Origin: Eurosta solidaginis
Lineage: Eukaryota; Arthropoda; Insecta; Diptera; Tephritidae
DNA length: 64,000 nucleotides
Direction: 5' to 3'
Assembly (NCBI RefSeq): GCF_040869045.1
Contig: NC_090322.1
Coordinates: 186,433,477-186,497,476 of the forward strand
The notes under the pieces were generated by a model that worked only from the letters and a program-made list of their open reading frames with translations, was not told the DNA's origin and did no database searches. Positions 42,669-54,900 of the stretch are shown here, one piece after another. Within the stretch, counting starts at the first letter, position 1. Every line of letters starts with the position of its first letter. The position numbers and the translations under genes are program-made.

Positions 42669-43493
42669 CATTCATAATAAGGTAAATCTGTATTAAACTG
42701 TGTAGACAATAGAGGGGTTGCTGATGGAAGAGCGGGGTAGCTATGTAGTTCTAGTTCTGACAGTAGTTCTATTAATGGATAAGTGGAAGGTACAGTGGGT
42801 GTAAAAAAAATTTTCGTATCTTTAAATATTCTTTTTATATTTTCAATAATTTCCCTATTTTCCAGCAATATCTTTGATCTTGTGTGTCATGCGATTTCTG
42901 CGGCGGCCAACAAGACAGAATCGTTATGACTTTTATGAAGAATTATTTTTATTTCTATACCGGGATTGTCACATGCACAACCTCTTTGGTTAGTGCAATT
43001 ATTTGATCTTTGAGAACTTGGGTACCAATTATTATTTTATAAATTCGCCTACTGCAGTGAATATTCAATTATTTTCAGCAATTTGTCGCTCAGGACAACT
43101 GTGTTTTCCTTATAAATTTCAAGTCCTGGATTGCCGGCTTTTCTTTTATGCCTGGTCGAATATTGTCCTAAGTCAATAACTTCCTCAACAATCTGGTTGC
43201 TTGAAAATTTTCTACGCCACCATTTTTCTATCCTAAGATGAAAGCGAGCGAGACTAGTCTTTTATTGCAAATTTATATAGCGCTTTAATATATATATATT
43301 TTAAGGTTCTCTTTGTGACTTTTTCTTCATGTTTGTTGTTATGAGCTAGTTTTTAAAATTTTTGTATATTTTGTTTCTTAGGGTTTGCCTATTTTCACTG
43401 ACTATCTTTGTCAGGAGCATTCAGAGGTGTTATGCAAATTTTTGATTTGCTGTTCGCTTTAGGTAGGGCTGCCTTTACTGTCGATTGTGACAT
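42668..43493 (-). pseudogene. Broken ORF inside the inverted-repeat element (unrecognised)
   Basis: From an ATG at 43491-43493 a protein-like reading can be followed on the minus strand with several stops and frame changes. Blocks such as IEKWWRRKFSSNQIVEEVI (about 43225) and LEIYKENTVVLSDKLLKII (about 43100) lead to a final 66-codon open stretch, 42668-42868. Its TGA is followed at once by fifteen A residues and a (TA)n run. Composition is Lys/Ile/Glu-rich with few Cys. I do not recognise the family. A gag- or env-like gene of a lost retroelement is possible. Confidence 0.45.
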
Positions 43494-43590
43494 TTTTAGG
43501 TTTACTATTTGAGGTTTACTTGAATTGTTTATTGCTCTTCCTCAGCTTTGGGTTTGGTTTAGGTAATGGGTTTGCAAAAATTGGTGTTCC

Positions 43591-43869
43591 TTAGATACGA
43601 TTTGTGGCGGGTTTTACCTGCCTAAATTTGTGCTTCATATAGTTTTTGAGCATCATAGCTATTGTGATGATCAATAGCATGAATATACAACCCATAACTG
43701 CTAACCAAACATCTGGAATGTTCGGAGTGGTTTTTGTTTCTACCTTGGCTGGTTGTTGATATTTTGCTATCCTGTTCTCTGACGTTTCAGAGTTTCCTTT
43801 TCCTACATCGTAGCCAGCTATGGCTATCATAATGCCTTGGGCTATTTTTGTCCACCAAGCCATGTTCAA
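43591..43869 (-). CDS. 92-residue membrane protein inside the inverted-repeat element
   Basis: A short intact frame starting MNMAWWTKIAQGI. Residues 4-20 form a hydrophobic segment with paired Trp. Residues 25-50 are polar. Residues 54-74 form a clear transmembrane helix ending in a basic tail (KNYMKHKFRQVK). It lies just upstream of the broken ORF on the same strand. Function is unknown. It may be a stray exon or the C-terminal part of a larger membrane protein, so confidence in a real gene is limited. Confidence 0.4.
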   Translation of the reverse strand: MNMAWWTKIAQGIMIAIAGYDVGKGNSETSENRIAKYQQPAKVETKTTPNIPDVWLAVMGCIFMLLIITIAMMLKNYMKHKFRQVKPATNRI

Positions 43870-45361
43870 ATTTTCCTAAAATTATTTTTCTGCTTTTGTG
43901 AGAAATGAACTAAATTAAATTTTTAATAAAATTTTTGATTTTATTCTTTATCCTATGCATTCCATTTTACGTTTATTATTTTTCCTTATTTAGTTGACAT
44001 AAAAGTTTAAGAAAAATTGTGTTGGAAAAATTTGTTTAATTTTAGCATTTTAATGTATTTTTTTTTTTTTTTTCAATTTACACAATATTTTAAAAATTAG
44101 TTTTTATGCCATTTTTGCCTGATTTATTTGGCATTATAAATATCTAAGAATAATTTTGTTAATATTATTTTTCCTTATTTAATTAATGTTATAGAAAATA
44201 CTGTTCCAAATTTTCTAAAATTTTTGATTTTCTTAAAAAAAATTTTCTAAAGTTAATATTCTTAACATTTCTTAAGATTGAAGAAAAAAAATTTTTTTTC
44301 AAAGTATTGTTTCTTGTTATTATTATTTTTTTTCTACGCCACATTGGGCTTCAATCTTTTTCCCTATTTTTTTTTTTTTTTTAGTTTGTGTCATTTTCAA
44401 AGCTGGCATCAAACCTTTTGTAAAAAAAAATTAGTTCATCCTACCATATTTAAAAAAAAAATGCCTAAGCAAAAACTTTCGTTTTTGCTCATAGTTTAGC
44501 GTCCGTAAAGGCCGCCCAATTTGTTTCTAAATTTTATACTTATATTGTTGCCTCGAGCGGTACGCCGCCAATTGTAAAGGTATCTTCTGGTCCCGCTTTG
44601 CTGCTAAATTGTATGCCACTTCTTCTATGCTCGCTTGCTGCCAGTTGGTCACCAATACTTAATTTCTGCTTTTATTGCTTTACCAAATCCTTGCCTCCGT
44701 CTGCATAATACTGATCTTTTTATGGTAGTAATTAATTTGTCCTTTGGTGATTCTTCCTCATTTTGCGATTTGCCAAAAAAATCCGAACGAAAAGGCTTCA
44801 CTTGTTAAAATTTCAATCTTTACTGGTACCAGATAGTAGTACCGCTTGTGTCGTATTGTCCTTTATTCTCCTTTTTAACAAAAATTTTTAACTGTTTAAA
44901 ATGGTCAGAATTCCTGGGCAGTCAGATCTTTTTTAGCAGTTGTGCCAATTTTGATCTGGACTGGCAGGATCGCCATGAAGTATTCGAAGGCGAATCCTGC
45001 TTAGTTTATATCCAGGATTTTCCTCCAGCAAGGTCTTCAGCAGTTTTACTAATTCTTGACCTCCTGGCAGGATCGCCATTATTGGTTGTATGTAAATATT
45101 TAGGTGACAAATTAATATTGACGATCGGCAGTGTATTGACCGGAGTGTGTGACTAGGCAGAATTTGTTAGGTGTGAACTGACAAAGGTTTCATATTCGGC
45201 ATTCCATTGATGTTAGCGAACCGCTGTGTTAGGTCAATATAATTTATGTCGCATAATATTGTAATATGATTATGCTATTACTAAAATGTATTGGCATAGA
45301 AGTTCATGGTGCGTAATGCCGCAAATGTATTGCATAGGTGGGCATGACGCATAATGCTACA

Positions 45362-48130
45362 ATAGCGGTACTTTCCGAGGCGTACAGAAATAAGCAGTAG
45401 CAAGGCTGGCACACGGACTCGGCTGGGAAAGCCTCAATTTGGATACCAGGAAAACTCCTTCCGCAGGAAAAGATGACACCGACAGTGGCAGGATTCACGG
45501 GGGCAAAAATCAAAGGAATATACATTTTTAGTTGCTATGCACCTCGGAGCATGACTAGCACAGAGTTTGAGAACATGATTCTTGGGATGACTATAGAAGC
45601 AATGGGTAAACACCCGCTTGTAATATGTGGAGACTTAAATGCATGGTCAACTGTATGGGATAGTAGTAGACTACCGATATAGGTAGAGTTCTTCTCGAAA
45701 GTCTTGCATCCCTGAGGCTAGAACTTCTAAATAAGGCAGGGAAATACACATTCGACACTGGCAATAGACGCTCCATTATAGATCTCACTTTTGTTAGTAG
45801 CGAAATAGCGTGACGAGCAAAATGGTCCATCAGTAACGTTTACACACACAGCGACCACAAAGCTATTGGCTTAGAGCTAGTGGAAACTTCATCAAAGACA
45901 GCTTCCAACCAACTACAAAGAAGAAGATGGAAACAACACCTTTTTGAACCAGAAGCATTTGATGTTGTATGGAATGATGCTAATACGAAGGACACATGCG
46001 GAAGATCTTTCGGTTCAAATATGTAAGTCATTAGGTATGGCATGTGATGCTGCCATGCCCAGAAGCCGAGTCGGGCTCCGGCCTATTGGTGGAACGAGGA
46101 AATAGCGGAGGAGCATAGAAAATGCCACAAGGCATGGCGAAGGACACAGAGGGCACGCTCGTCGCCACGATATAATGAGCTACACGATACCTACATAGCA
46201 CAAAGAACGGCACTTAAAAATGCTATAAAAAAGAGCAAGAGAGCGTGCTTCAGGGAACTGATGGATAGTGCCGATCTTTATCCCTGGGGATTGGCTTACA
46301 GAACGGTGATGGCGAAAATTAAAGGGCGGAAATCAGAGCAGCCTACTTGCCCGATGCTAATAAGAAGAATCGAAGAAACTCTTTTTCCGACACAAGATTA
46401 CTGGACCTATCAAAGTGAGGACCTCGAAAGTATGGAAATCCCAGAAATAACTGAGTAGGAGGTACTAGATGCAATACAAAGAGTTGCGGATAGCAACTAT
46501 CCAGGAGCTCTTAAATCAGCAATTAGGTCTAGAACGTCGGTATTTACGGATCTCTTCAACGCTGGTTTCAAAGAAGGCGTCTTCCCCCGCTCATGGAAAC
46601 GTCAAAGACTGGTTCTTTTGCTGAAACCTAGTAAGATGTCCGAACAGCCATCTTCATACAGGCCAGTTTGTATGTTGGATTCAATAGGAAATATTTTCGA
46701 ACGTATTATTAGTGAGCGTCTGCAGCATACCCTGGAAAGCCCAGGTGGCTTGTCAAATAGTTTGGATTTCCAAAATCGAGATCCACGATAAATGCAATAC
46801 AAACAGTTGTCAATATAGCCCGCGGAGCCATCACCGGAGGCCAAAGTAAAAGGAAGCTCTGTGCACTGATAACTCTGGATATTAGAAATCCTTTTAACAC
46901 CGCGAACTGGATGCAGATAATGACAGCGCTACGAAACTTTGGCACGCCTGCTTACCTGCGCCGAATAATTGGTAGCTATTTAAGCGATAGAGTACTCCTT
47001 TTTCATACGAACAAGGGACCTAGAAAGCACAACATCACGGCCGGTGTCCCTCAGGGATCTGTTCTAGGTCCAACTCTTTGGAATGCGATGTATGACGGCG
47101 TGCTACAAATCGACCTTCCCGGAGGCACGAAAATTGTCGGCTATCTGCTGATATTGTCGTAGTAGCAGTGCCCAAGGAACTTGATCTGCTTCAAGCATTA
47201 TGTAATGACGCCGTGGGAAGAATTAAGGAATGGCTGACGAACATGGGGCTGGAGATGGCCAGCAATAAGACAGAAGTGGTTTTGGTGAGCTCAAAGCGGA
47301 CTGTGGATGAGCTAGTCCTAACCATAGGAGATTATCAAATAAAATCAAAGCCTTCCTTTAAATATCTAGGAGTAATCATTGACTCAAAACTAACTTTTAA
47401 GGAGCACTTCAGGGCGGTGGTGGAGAAAGTTTCTAGAGTTAGTGGAGGTCTAACGCGAATAATGCCCAATATCGGCGGCCCAGGCGAAGCTACCCGTCAG
47501 CTATTATCCAACGTAACCAGCTCTATAATATTATATGCAGCACCGGTATGGCACGGATCCAAAAAGGTCCACCAAAAAGATATACTGGCAGCCTACAGCA
47601 TTACTGCTATACGAATAGCATGTGCTTATCGGATGGTGTCCGACGACGCGATCCATATTTTATCCAGGAAAATCCCTGTAGATCTACTCTCAGGTGAAAT
47701 GGCCGATCTGTATCGCATTGGAATCAGCCGACCATCTGAAGATGCTTAGAAAAGCGCAAGGTCACGAACAATAGTTAGGTGGCAAGAACGGTGGAAAGAA
47801 TCGAGAAAAGGGCGCTGGACCTTCAGGCTAGTTCGGAATATAGCGGAATAGTATGAGCGAAAACACTGCGAACTAAATTACCACCTCACACAGATATTGA
47901 GCGGGCACGGCGGCTTCAAGGAATATATACATAAGTGAGGGATAGAGGAGGATCCTTTCTGCCCACACTGTCCCTCCGAATTGGACAGCGCAGAATATGT
48001 AATGTTTTACTGTCCTCGTTTTTACGGCGAAAGACTCACTTTACACAGAGTTTTTGGAGAGGAGCCTTCCATTAGGATTTTAGTTCCACGAATGTGCGGA
48101 CAATCAGATTGTTAGATGGCTTTTATAGTT
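45362..48130 (+). pseudogene. R1-like LINE ORF2: endonuclease, reverse transcriptase, Cys-rich end
   Basis: Resuming after the insertion, AVLSEAYRNK and GWHTDSAGKASIWIPGK continue the endonuclease, with VICGDLNAWSTVWDS at 45625-45665. RT blocks follow: SYRPVCMLDSIGNIFERII (about 46655), ALITLDIRNPFNTANW (about 46865) and GVPQGSVLGPTLWNAMYDG (about 47045). The YADD region near 47145 is broken by a small deletion, giving SADIVVVAV after a frame change, so the catalytic pair is lost. The thumb (SFKYLGVIIDSKLTF, 47355-47400) is well kept. The end has CPHCPSELDSAEYVMFYCP (about 47960), the CCHC-like tail of R1-clade proteins. There is no RNase H domain. Many stops make it inactive. Confidence 0.8.
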
Positions 48131-48202
48131 ATGACGAAATTGATGCATGCTGAAAGGGAACGCAGAGAAATGCGCATACGAAGTATTGGCGACTAAACCG
48201 CT

Positions 48203-48244
48203 CCCCCCCCCCCCCCCCCGCCGTTACGTTATGCCTAACGGCGG
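48203..48244 (+). other. C17 run and perfect hairpin at the LINE 3' end
   Basis: Seventeen C residues (48203-48219) run into CCGCCGTTA, a 9-base loop and TAACGGCGG (48218-48244), a perfect 9-bp stem. Its place at the end of the R1-like element suggests part of the 3' UTR that the RT recognises; that is inference. Confidence 0.55.
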
Positions 48245-48249
48245 TCCCA

Positions 48250-48560
48250 CGGGGTGTGGGCACATGAACAGGATTAACCTGGTTTCATTGGGCCACTTGA
48301 GGATAGTGCACTACATCAACGTCAAATATTTAAAAAAATCCCCAAGGAGACGCGCGTCTTTCTAGCTCAACTTCGCTCTGGATATTGTAAAAGATTCAAC
48401 TCTTACTTATCCAGATTCAACCTCGCTATACGCAATGGATGTCCCGCTTGTAACGTGTTCCGAGTTGACAGCAGCCATCTGTTCAATTGAAATGTGGAAC
48501 CAACGCCTCTAACACCCATATATCTTTGGTCTAACCCTGTTGAACACCCGTAAGGGGATA
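48250..48560 (+). pseudogene. LINE ORF2 C-terminus (Jockey-like), downstream half
   Basis: RVFLAQLRSGYCKRFNSYL followed by RNGCPACNVFRVDSSHLFN and TPLTPIYLWSNPVEHP is the Cys/His-bearing end of Jockey-type LINE ORF2, where the sequence normally runs LAQLRSG...CPxC...HLFxC...LTxxxLWxxP. One Cys of the zinc site is lost to a stop. It may be the continuation of the fragment at 40300-40830. Confidence 0.65.
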
Positions 48561-49125
48561 TTGATGAAAATGTGTGAGTGATCAACAGGTCTCACACGCT
48601 TGAGCCAAAGGAACAATTTCCTGGGCCCCTTTGAAATTATACAAAGATTGTAAGAGACATCGAGCGATAGGTTTTCTTTGTTTTTCTCACGGCCAACTTT
48701 ATAATGGGTGCTCGCAGTAAAACAATGGACGAAAGTGTAATCACCAAGTAAATAACTTCTCTCTTATGTATCTTTTGCTTACACTATTTGTTGTTGGCTA
48801 TCCATATATATTTTGGCATAAATGTACATGAATATGTGTGTCTAAAACTATTTTGTGTGTTATGCAAGTATCTTATAAAATTATGTTAAAAAATGAAATA
48901 ACTTTGTGGTATTCAAATTGATTTTGTGACTAAATTGACACACTTAGTTTAGTAAAATATTTTGAATTAAAAAGAAATACATATGTACATATGTAAAAGC
49001 GCTAATGGAGTTATACTGCATATGTATGTTCATATATATTGGTGAAAAATTCCCATTCAACAGAAATTGTGAGGACACATCCAGGGAACAAAACCTATTC
49101 GAAACTCATTCTTGTAAGAAATTAC
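48561..49125. other. No recognisable feature
   Basis: AT-rich spacer without a supported gene or repeat. Confidence 0.45.
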
Positions 49126-49532
49126 AAAGTTTACAAACGGCGATGGTTACTAGAAATTGTTCCTAAATTTCACTGCTTCATCAGCTAGCTTTTCGGGATT
49201 ATTGAATTCGAAATGTCCAACATTCATACTTTATCTGCTCGCTTTGCAATTGGTCTCTAAATATTGCCTTTTGTTGCTATTTCTTTAAACACCATTAGGT
49301 ACATACTAATACTATATGTTTTTAATCCTAATTGTGTGGAATACTCATAAGCGCGCTGTCGAAAGCTTAGTAACATTGGAGTTTATAGCAGTGCTTTATA
49401 AGCAGTACTTACGCTGTTCACTATTATATCAAAATTAATATCTGTATTCAAAAAAAAGCTAGCTGATGAAGAAGTGAAATTCAGAAACATGTCCTAGTAA
49501 ACATCGCCGTTCGTAAACTTTGTGCTTTTTCG
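49126..49532. mobile_element. MITE with inverted repeats of about 70 bp
   Basis: The left arm ACAAAGTTTACAAACGGCGA ... TCATCAGCTAGCTTTT and the right arm AAAAAGCTAGCTGATGA ... CGCCGTTCGTAAACTTTGTG are inverted repeats with scattered mismatches. The interior of about 260 bp is AT-rich and noncoding. Partial relatives are at 6797 and 39205. Confidence 0.65.
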
Positions 49533-49547
49533 CTCATATCAATAACA

Positions 49548-50690
49548 AAAAGTAAGGGTGTCTAAGTTCGGGTGTAACCGAACATTATATACTCAGCGTG
49601 AGCTTCAACTGTACATTTCATTTCAGATAAATTACTTTTCTACATAACACGTGGCACCGCCCATTTAAAAAAATTCCATTCCATTTGATTTTACAATAAA
49701 ACTTGATAAGTGAAATATCATTGTTTCAAAACTATTTTTTGCTAAGTTATAGCTTATTATTCTAGTCTACGACCTTTTAAAAATCTTTTATATAAAAGTT
49801 GCCGTGGTCTTTAACCGATCCCGTCCATTTTACCTAGAAATATTTTTTACTATAGGGAAAATTTGTGTACACAATTTTATTACGGTCCGTTAATTTTTCT
49901 TCGAGTTATCGCTTCCGAAACATATAAAATTGCTTAGTCATAAAAGAGGCAGTGACACGTCCATTTTTTAAAATTTGAATTTTTTCCTATTTACTGTTAT
50001 AAATATACTTGGGAAATGAAATACCATTGACATAAAGCTCTTTTTTGCAAAGATGTAGCTTTTTTTATTCGTCCACGACCCTTTTAAAAATCTTGTATAT
50101 AAAAGTGGGCGTGGTCCTTAACCGATTTCGTTAATTTTTCTTCAAAGCGTTCCTTATAGTAAAGGCAACTTCTCTGCCGAATTTTGTTACGATAGGTTTA
50201 ACGATTTTTGGTTTATGATTAATAATATTTGTAAAATTGATTTTATCACAAGTGGGCGGTGCCACGCCCATTTAAAAAAAAATTTAAAATTTTTATCAAG
50301 AGTCTCAATATCAGTCCACACGTCAAATTTCAACATTCTAGGTTTATTATTAACTAAATAATCAGGATTTTTGTGTTTTCCAAAATGTTATATATATAAA
50401 AAGTGGGCGTGGTTATCATCCGATTTCGCTCATTTTCAATAACAATCTATTCTGGGTCCAGTTCAGTTCGTGTACAAAATTTGGTGAAGATATCTCAATA
50501 TTTACTCAAGTTATCGCGTTAACGGACAGAAGGACGGACGGACGGACGGGCATGGGTCAGTCAAATTTTTTTTCGATACTGATGATTTTGATATATGAAT
50601 AGATCGTATCGATTCTTTTATACCTGTACAACCAACCGTTACCCAATCAAAGTTAATATAATCTGTGTGCAAAGCATTCTGAGTATAAAA
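49548..50690 (-). mobile_element. Helentron-like element, copy D (divergent, no array)
   Basis: The left end AGTAAGGGTGTC is followed by the stem-loop GTTCGG-GTGTAA-CCGAAC and TATACTCAGCGTGAG; the right end is GCATTCTGAGTATAA. It has the GGGCGTGG/CCACGCCC modules and the GGACGGACGGACGG run, but no 130-bp array at all. The divergence suggests an older copy or a separate subfamily. It starts about 15 bp from the MITE. Confidence 0.65.
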
Positions 50691-50947
50691 ACAACAGTAT
50701 AAAGCAATATGAGCATGTCTCGCTAATTAAATACAGATACGAAAGTGATTTTTGTTAGTCGAGATAATTTACTTTTCAATTGCCTACTCAGTTAAAAGTA
50801 TCACTCGTTGGCAAATGTTTTTCTCTGTTGAACGTCTAAGCTCTCATTATTTTCGTTACTATTGCTAGTTCCCAGCTAGACGAAGTCCTTCACAGTTTCG
50901 AGTATATATCCGTCAATAACACATAATTCCCTCTTAACCACTGCTCC

Positions 50948-51739
50948 TTTTTATACCTTTCATGAACATGAAATGGTAAATTAATTTTGATCTGATGTTT
51001 GTAACGTTGAGAAATATAGAAGATAGACTCACCATTAAGTATACCGAATTGATCAGGGCGACGAGCTGAATTGATATAGCCATGTCCGTCTGTCCGTCCG
51101 TCTGTCCGTCCGTCTGTCTGTTTGAACGCAAACTAGTCCCACAAATTTTGAGACACCTCAATGAAATTTGGCACAAGGATGTATTTTTGTATTATATTAG
51201 ACATTTGTCGGATCCGGTAGGATCGGACCACTATAACATATATCTCCCCTACAACCGATCATTCAGATAAGACCATTTTGGTCATTCCTGCCGCAATTTA
51301 GAAAATATAAACGTGAAACTCGGTGGTATATATTCTAATAAATCATAGAAGATATCCTGAAAAAATCATTTTGATCGGAGTTATACATAGTTATATTCCA
51401 TACAACTGATCGTTTAGATAATTTCCAATATAAAAACGTTAAACTTGGTGATATTTATTCTAATATATCATAGAAGATTTTCTGTAAAAATCATTTCGAT
51501 CGGAGCTATATATAATATATATCCCATACAACCGATCGTTCAGATAAGGGGGTTTTTGCCATTTTTTATTTTATATTTATCTTAAGAATCGTGCTCATAC
51601 CACATCTGTTCACTATATATTTCTTATCTTATACATCCGATTATTTGGAGATTACGAGCGGGATAAGATTATTGTTCAGCCCCATTCATGAAAGGTATGA
51701 AGTCTTCGGCACAGCCGGAGACAGTCCCGTCCTTACTTG
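50948..51739 (+). mobile_element. Small Helentron-like element of a second family (M)
   Basis: The left end TTTATACCTTTCATGAA and the right part TTCATGAAAGGTAT form a perfect 14-bp subterminal inverted repeat. After it come a stem-loop, TCTTCGGC-ACA-GCCGGAGA (one G-T pair), and the terminus TCCTTACTTG, the same last bases as the larger family. The interior carries a GTCCGTCCGTCTG run and about three units (51230-51550) with CAACCGATCGTTCAGATAA. No ORF is supported. Confidence 0.65.
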
Positions 51740-52345
51740 TTTCTATTCATTTTCTCTTCTCCTTTATCCTTCGCCTCATTTTCCTTTTTCGCCTCCTCTA
51801 CATTTTTCATATTTTCCCTCTACATCTTTTCCTCCTGCTCTATTCTGACCGATTATCACTACATATAAAAAAAATATCTCTTGCATATTTATCTCCCGAT
51901 AAGCTCCTTCTTACCACCACCTCCCTACCCTTCTCGATTAAGCTGTCATTCCATTTTCTCTAATCTCTATCCCCCTCCTTTGCTTCTAATTCTTCTTTCC
52001 CTTTCACCTCTCCCTCTTCTTTTTTTCCATCTACTTCGCATATCTTTTTCCACTTCGTCACATCTTTCTCTTAATTTTTCCTGCTCATTCTTCTGCCTCA
52101 TTATTTCTCCATCCATGCCCCTTTCTCTACCTCTGACTCTTTATTGTCCCTTTTCCTTCTCTTCTGCCTATTTCTTGCCTCTTCCCCTGCAGTTTATTCG
52201 TCCTTATTCCATATCGCCTTACCCTTTCTTTTCTTTCCTTTTACTCTTTCTTATCCCTACCCTTCCTTTTTCCAGTATTCTCCGCTGACGTCTTCTCCGT
52301 CGCAGCTCCTCTCACTACATCTGGCTCTTCCTTTTCGTTCTTTAT
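51740..52345. repeat. Pyrimidine-rich tract, left part
   Basis: Almost only C and T on the plus strand for about 600 bp (CTCCTTTATCC, CCTCTTCCCC and similar), interrupted at 52346 by Helentron-like copy E and continued at 54901. Confidence 0.75.
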
Positions 52346-54900
52346 TTTTATACTCAGTTGAGCAGAGCTCACAGAGTATATTAAGTTTGATTGGATAACG
52401 GTTGGTTGTACATATATAAAGGAATCGAGCTAGATATAGACTTCCATATATCAAAATAATCAGGATCGAAAAAAAATTTGATTGAGCCATGTCCGTCCGT
52501 CCGTCCGTTAACACGATAACTTGAGTAAATTTTGATGTATCTTGATGAAATTTGGTATGTAGGTTCCTGAGCACTCATCTCAAATCGCTATTTAAAATGA
52601 ACGATATCGGACTATAACCACGCCCACTTTTTCGATATCGAAAATTTCGATAAACCGAAAAAGTGCGATAATTCATTACAAAAGACCGATAAAGCGACGA
52701 AACTTGGTAGATGAGTTGAACTTATGACGCAAAATAGAAAATTACTAAAATTTTGGACAATGAGCGTGGCACCGCCCACTTTTAAAAGAAGGTAATTTAA
52801 AAGTTTTGCAAGCTGTAATTTGGCAGTCGTTGAAGATATCATGATGAAATTTGGCAGGAACGTTACTCTTATTACTATATGTACGCTTAATAAAAATTTG
52901 CAAAATCGGAGAGGGACCACGCCCACTTTTAAAAAAAAAATTTTTTTTAAATAAAATTTTAACAAAAAATTTTATATCTTTACATTATATAAGTAAATTA
53001 TGTCAAGATTCAAATCCAGTAATGATATGGTGCAAAAAAATACAAAAATAAAAGAAAATTTAAAAATGGGCGTGGCTCCGCCCTTTTTCATTTAATTTGT
53101 CTAGGATACTTTTAACGCCATAAGTCGAACAAAAATTAACCAATCCTTTTCAAATTTGGTAGGGGCATAGATTTTATGGCGCTAACTATTTTCTGTGAAA
53201 ATGGGCGAAATCGGTTGATGTCACGCCCAGTTTTTATACACAGCCGTCCGTCTGTCCTTCCGCATGGCCGTTAACACGATAACTTGAGCAAAAATCGCTA
53301 TATCTTTACTAAACTCAGTTCACGTACTTATCTGAACTCACTTTATCTTGGTATGAAAAATGAACGAAATCCGACTATGACCACGCCCACTTTTTCGATA
53401 TCGAAAATTACGAAAAATGAAAAAAATGCCATAATTCTATACCAAATACGAAAAAAGGGATGAAATATGTTAAGGTAATTGGATTGTTTTATTGACGCGA
53501 ATTATAACTTTAGAAAAAACTTTATAAAATGGTTGTGACACCTACCATATTAAGTAGAAGAAAATGAAAAAGTTCTGCAGGGCGAAATAAAAAACCCTTA
53601 AAATTTTGGCAGGTATTACATATATAAATAAATTAGCGGTATCCAACAGATGATGTTCTGGGTCACCCTGGTCCACATTTTGGTCGATATCTGGAAAACG
53701 CCTTCACATATACAACTACCACCACTCCCTTTTAAAACTCTCATTAATACCTTTAATTTGATACCCATATCGTCCAAACTCATTCTAGAGTCACCCCTGG
53801 TCCACCTTTATGGCGATATTTCGAAAAGGTGAACACCTATAGAACGAAGGCCCACTCCCTTTTAAAAATACTCATTAACACCTTTCATTTGATACCCATA
53901 TCGTACAAACAAAGTCTAGAGTCACCCCTGGTCCAGAAAGGCCCACTCCCTCTGAAAATACTCATTAACTCCTTTCGTTTGATACCCATATTGCACAAAC
54001 AAATTCTAGAGTCACCCCTGGCCAAAGTATATGGCGATATCTCGAAACCGCGTCCACATATGGAACTAAGGATTACTCCCTTTTAAAATACTCATTAACA
54101 CCTTTCATTTGATACCCATATCGTACAAACGCATTCTAGAGTCACACCTGGTCCATCTTTATGGCGATATCTCGAAAAGACGTCCACCTATAGAACTAAG
54201 GCCCACTCCCTATTAAAATACTAATTAACTCCTTTCTTTTGATACCCATATTGCACAAACGAATTCTTGAGTCACCCCTGGCCCACCTTTATGGCGATAT
54301 CTCGAAACGGCGTCCACCTATAGAACTAAGGCTCACTCCCTTTTAAAATACTCATTAACACCTTTCGTTTGATGCCCATATTGTGCAAACAAATTCTAGG
54401 GTCACCCCTGGTCCACCTTTATGGCGATATCTCGAAACGGCGTCCACCTATGGAACTAAGGATTACTCCCTTTTAAAATGCTCATTAACACCTTTCATTT
54501 GATACCCATATCGTACAAACGCATTCTAGAGTCACCCCTGGTCCATCTTTACGGTGATATCTCGAAAAGGCGTCCATCTACAGAACTTAGGTCCACGCCC
54601 TTTTAAAATACTCATTAATACCTTTCATTTGATACCCATATCGTACAAACGCATTCTAGAGACAACCCTGATCCACCTTTATGGCTATATCCCTAAATGG
54701 CGTCCACCTATAGAACTATGGCCCACTCCCTCATAAAATACTCTTTAATGCCTTTCATTTGATACACAAGTCACAAAAACACATTCCAGGGTTTCCCTCG
54801 GTTCATTTTCCTACATGGTTATTTTCCCTTATGTTGTCACCACAGCTCTCAACTGAGTATGTAATGTTCGGTTGCACCCGAACTTAACCTTCCTTACTTG
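52346..54900 (+). mobile_element. Helentron-like element, copy E
   Basis: Same family and orientation as 1776-4620: TTTTTATACTCAGTTGAG at the left, and CTCAACTGAGTATGTAATG, stem-loop GTTCGGTTGCACCCGAAC and CTTCCTTACTTG at the right. It is inserted in the pyrimidine-rich tract. T residues flank both ends, in line with Helentron insertion between T residues. Confidence 0.8.
53650..54760 (+). repeat. 130-bp tandem array inside copy E
   Basis: About eight units with ATTCTAGAGTCACCCCTGG and GATATCTCGAAA. One unit near 53930 is shortened, which disturbs the phase. Confidence 0.8.

Larger units (their letters stand above)
42515..45361. mobile_element. 2847-bp element with 47-bp terminal inverted repeats
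   Basis: The left end, TGTAGCATTATGCGTCATG..., and the right end, ...CATGACGCATAATGCTACA, are inverted repeats matching at 45 of 47 bases (42515-42561 and 45315-45361). It splits the LINE ORF2 between Asp-Met and Ala-Val. The flanks ATGG (42511-42514) and ATAG (45362-45365) would be a 4-bp duplication with one substitution, and removing the element plus one copy leaves the reading order continuous. No transposase was recognised. Long inverted repeats with a 4-bp duplication fit DNA transposons such as Ginger or Sola, while TG...CA ends also fit an LTR-derived element. It contains minus-strand coding remnants at 43591-43869 and 42668-43493. Confidence 0.65.
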
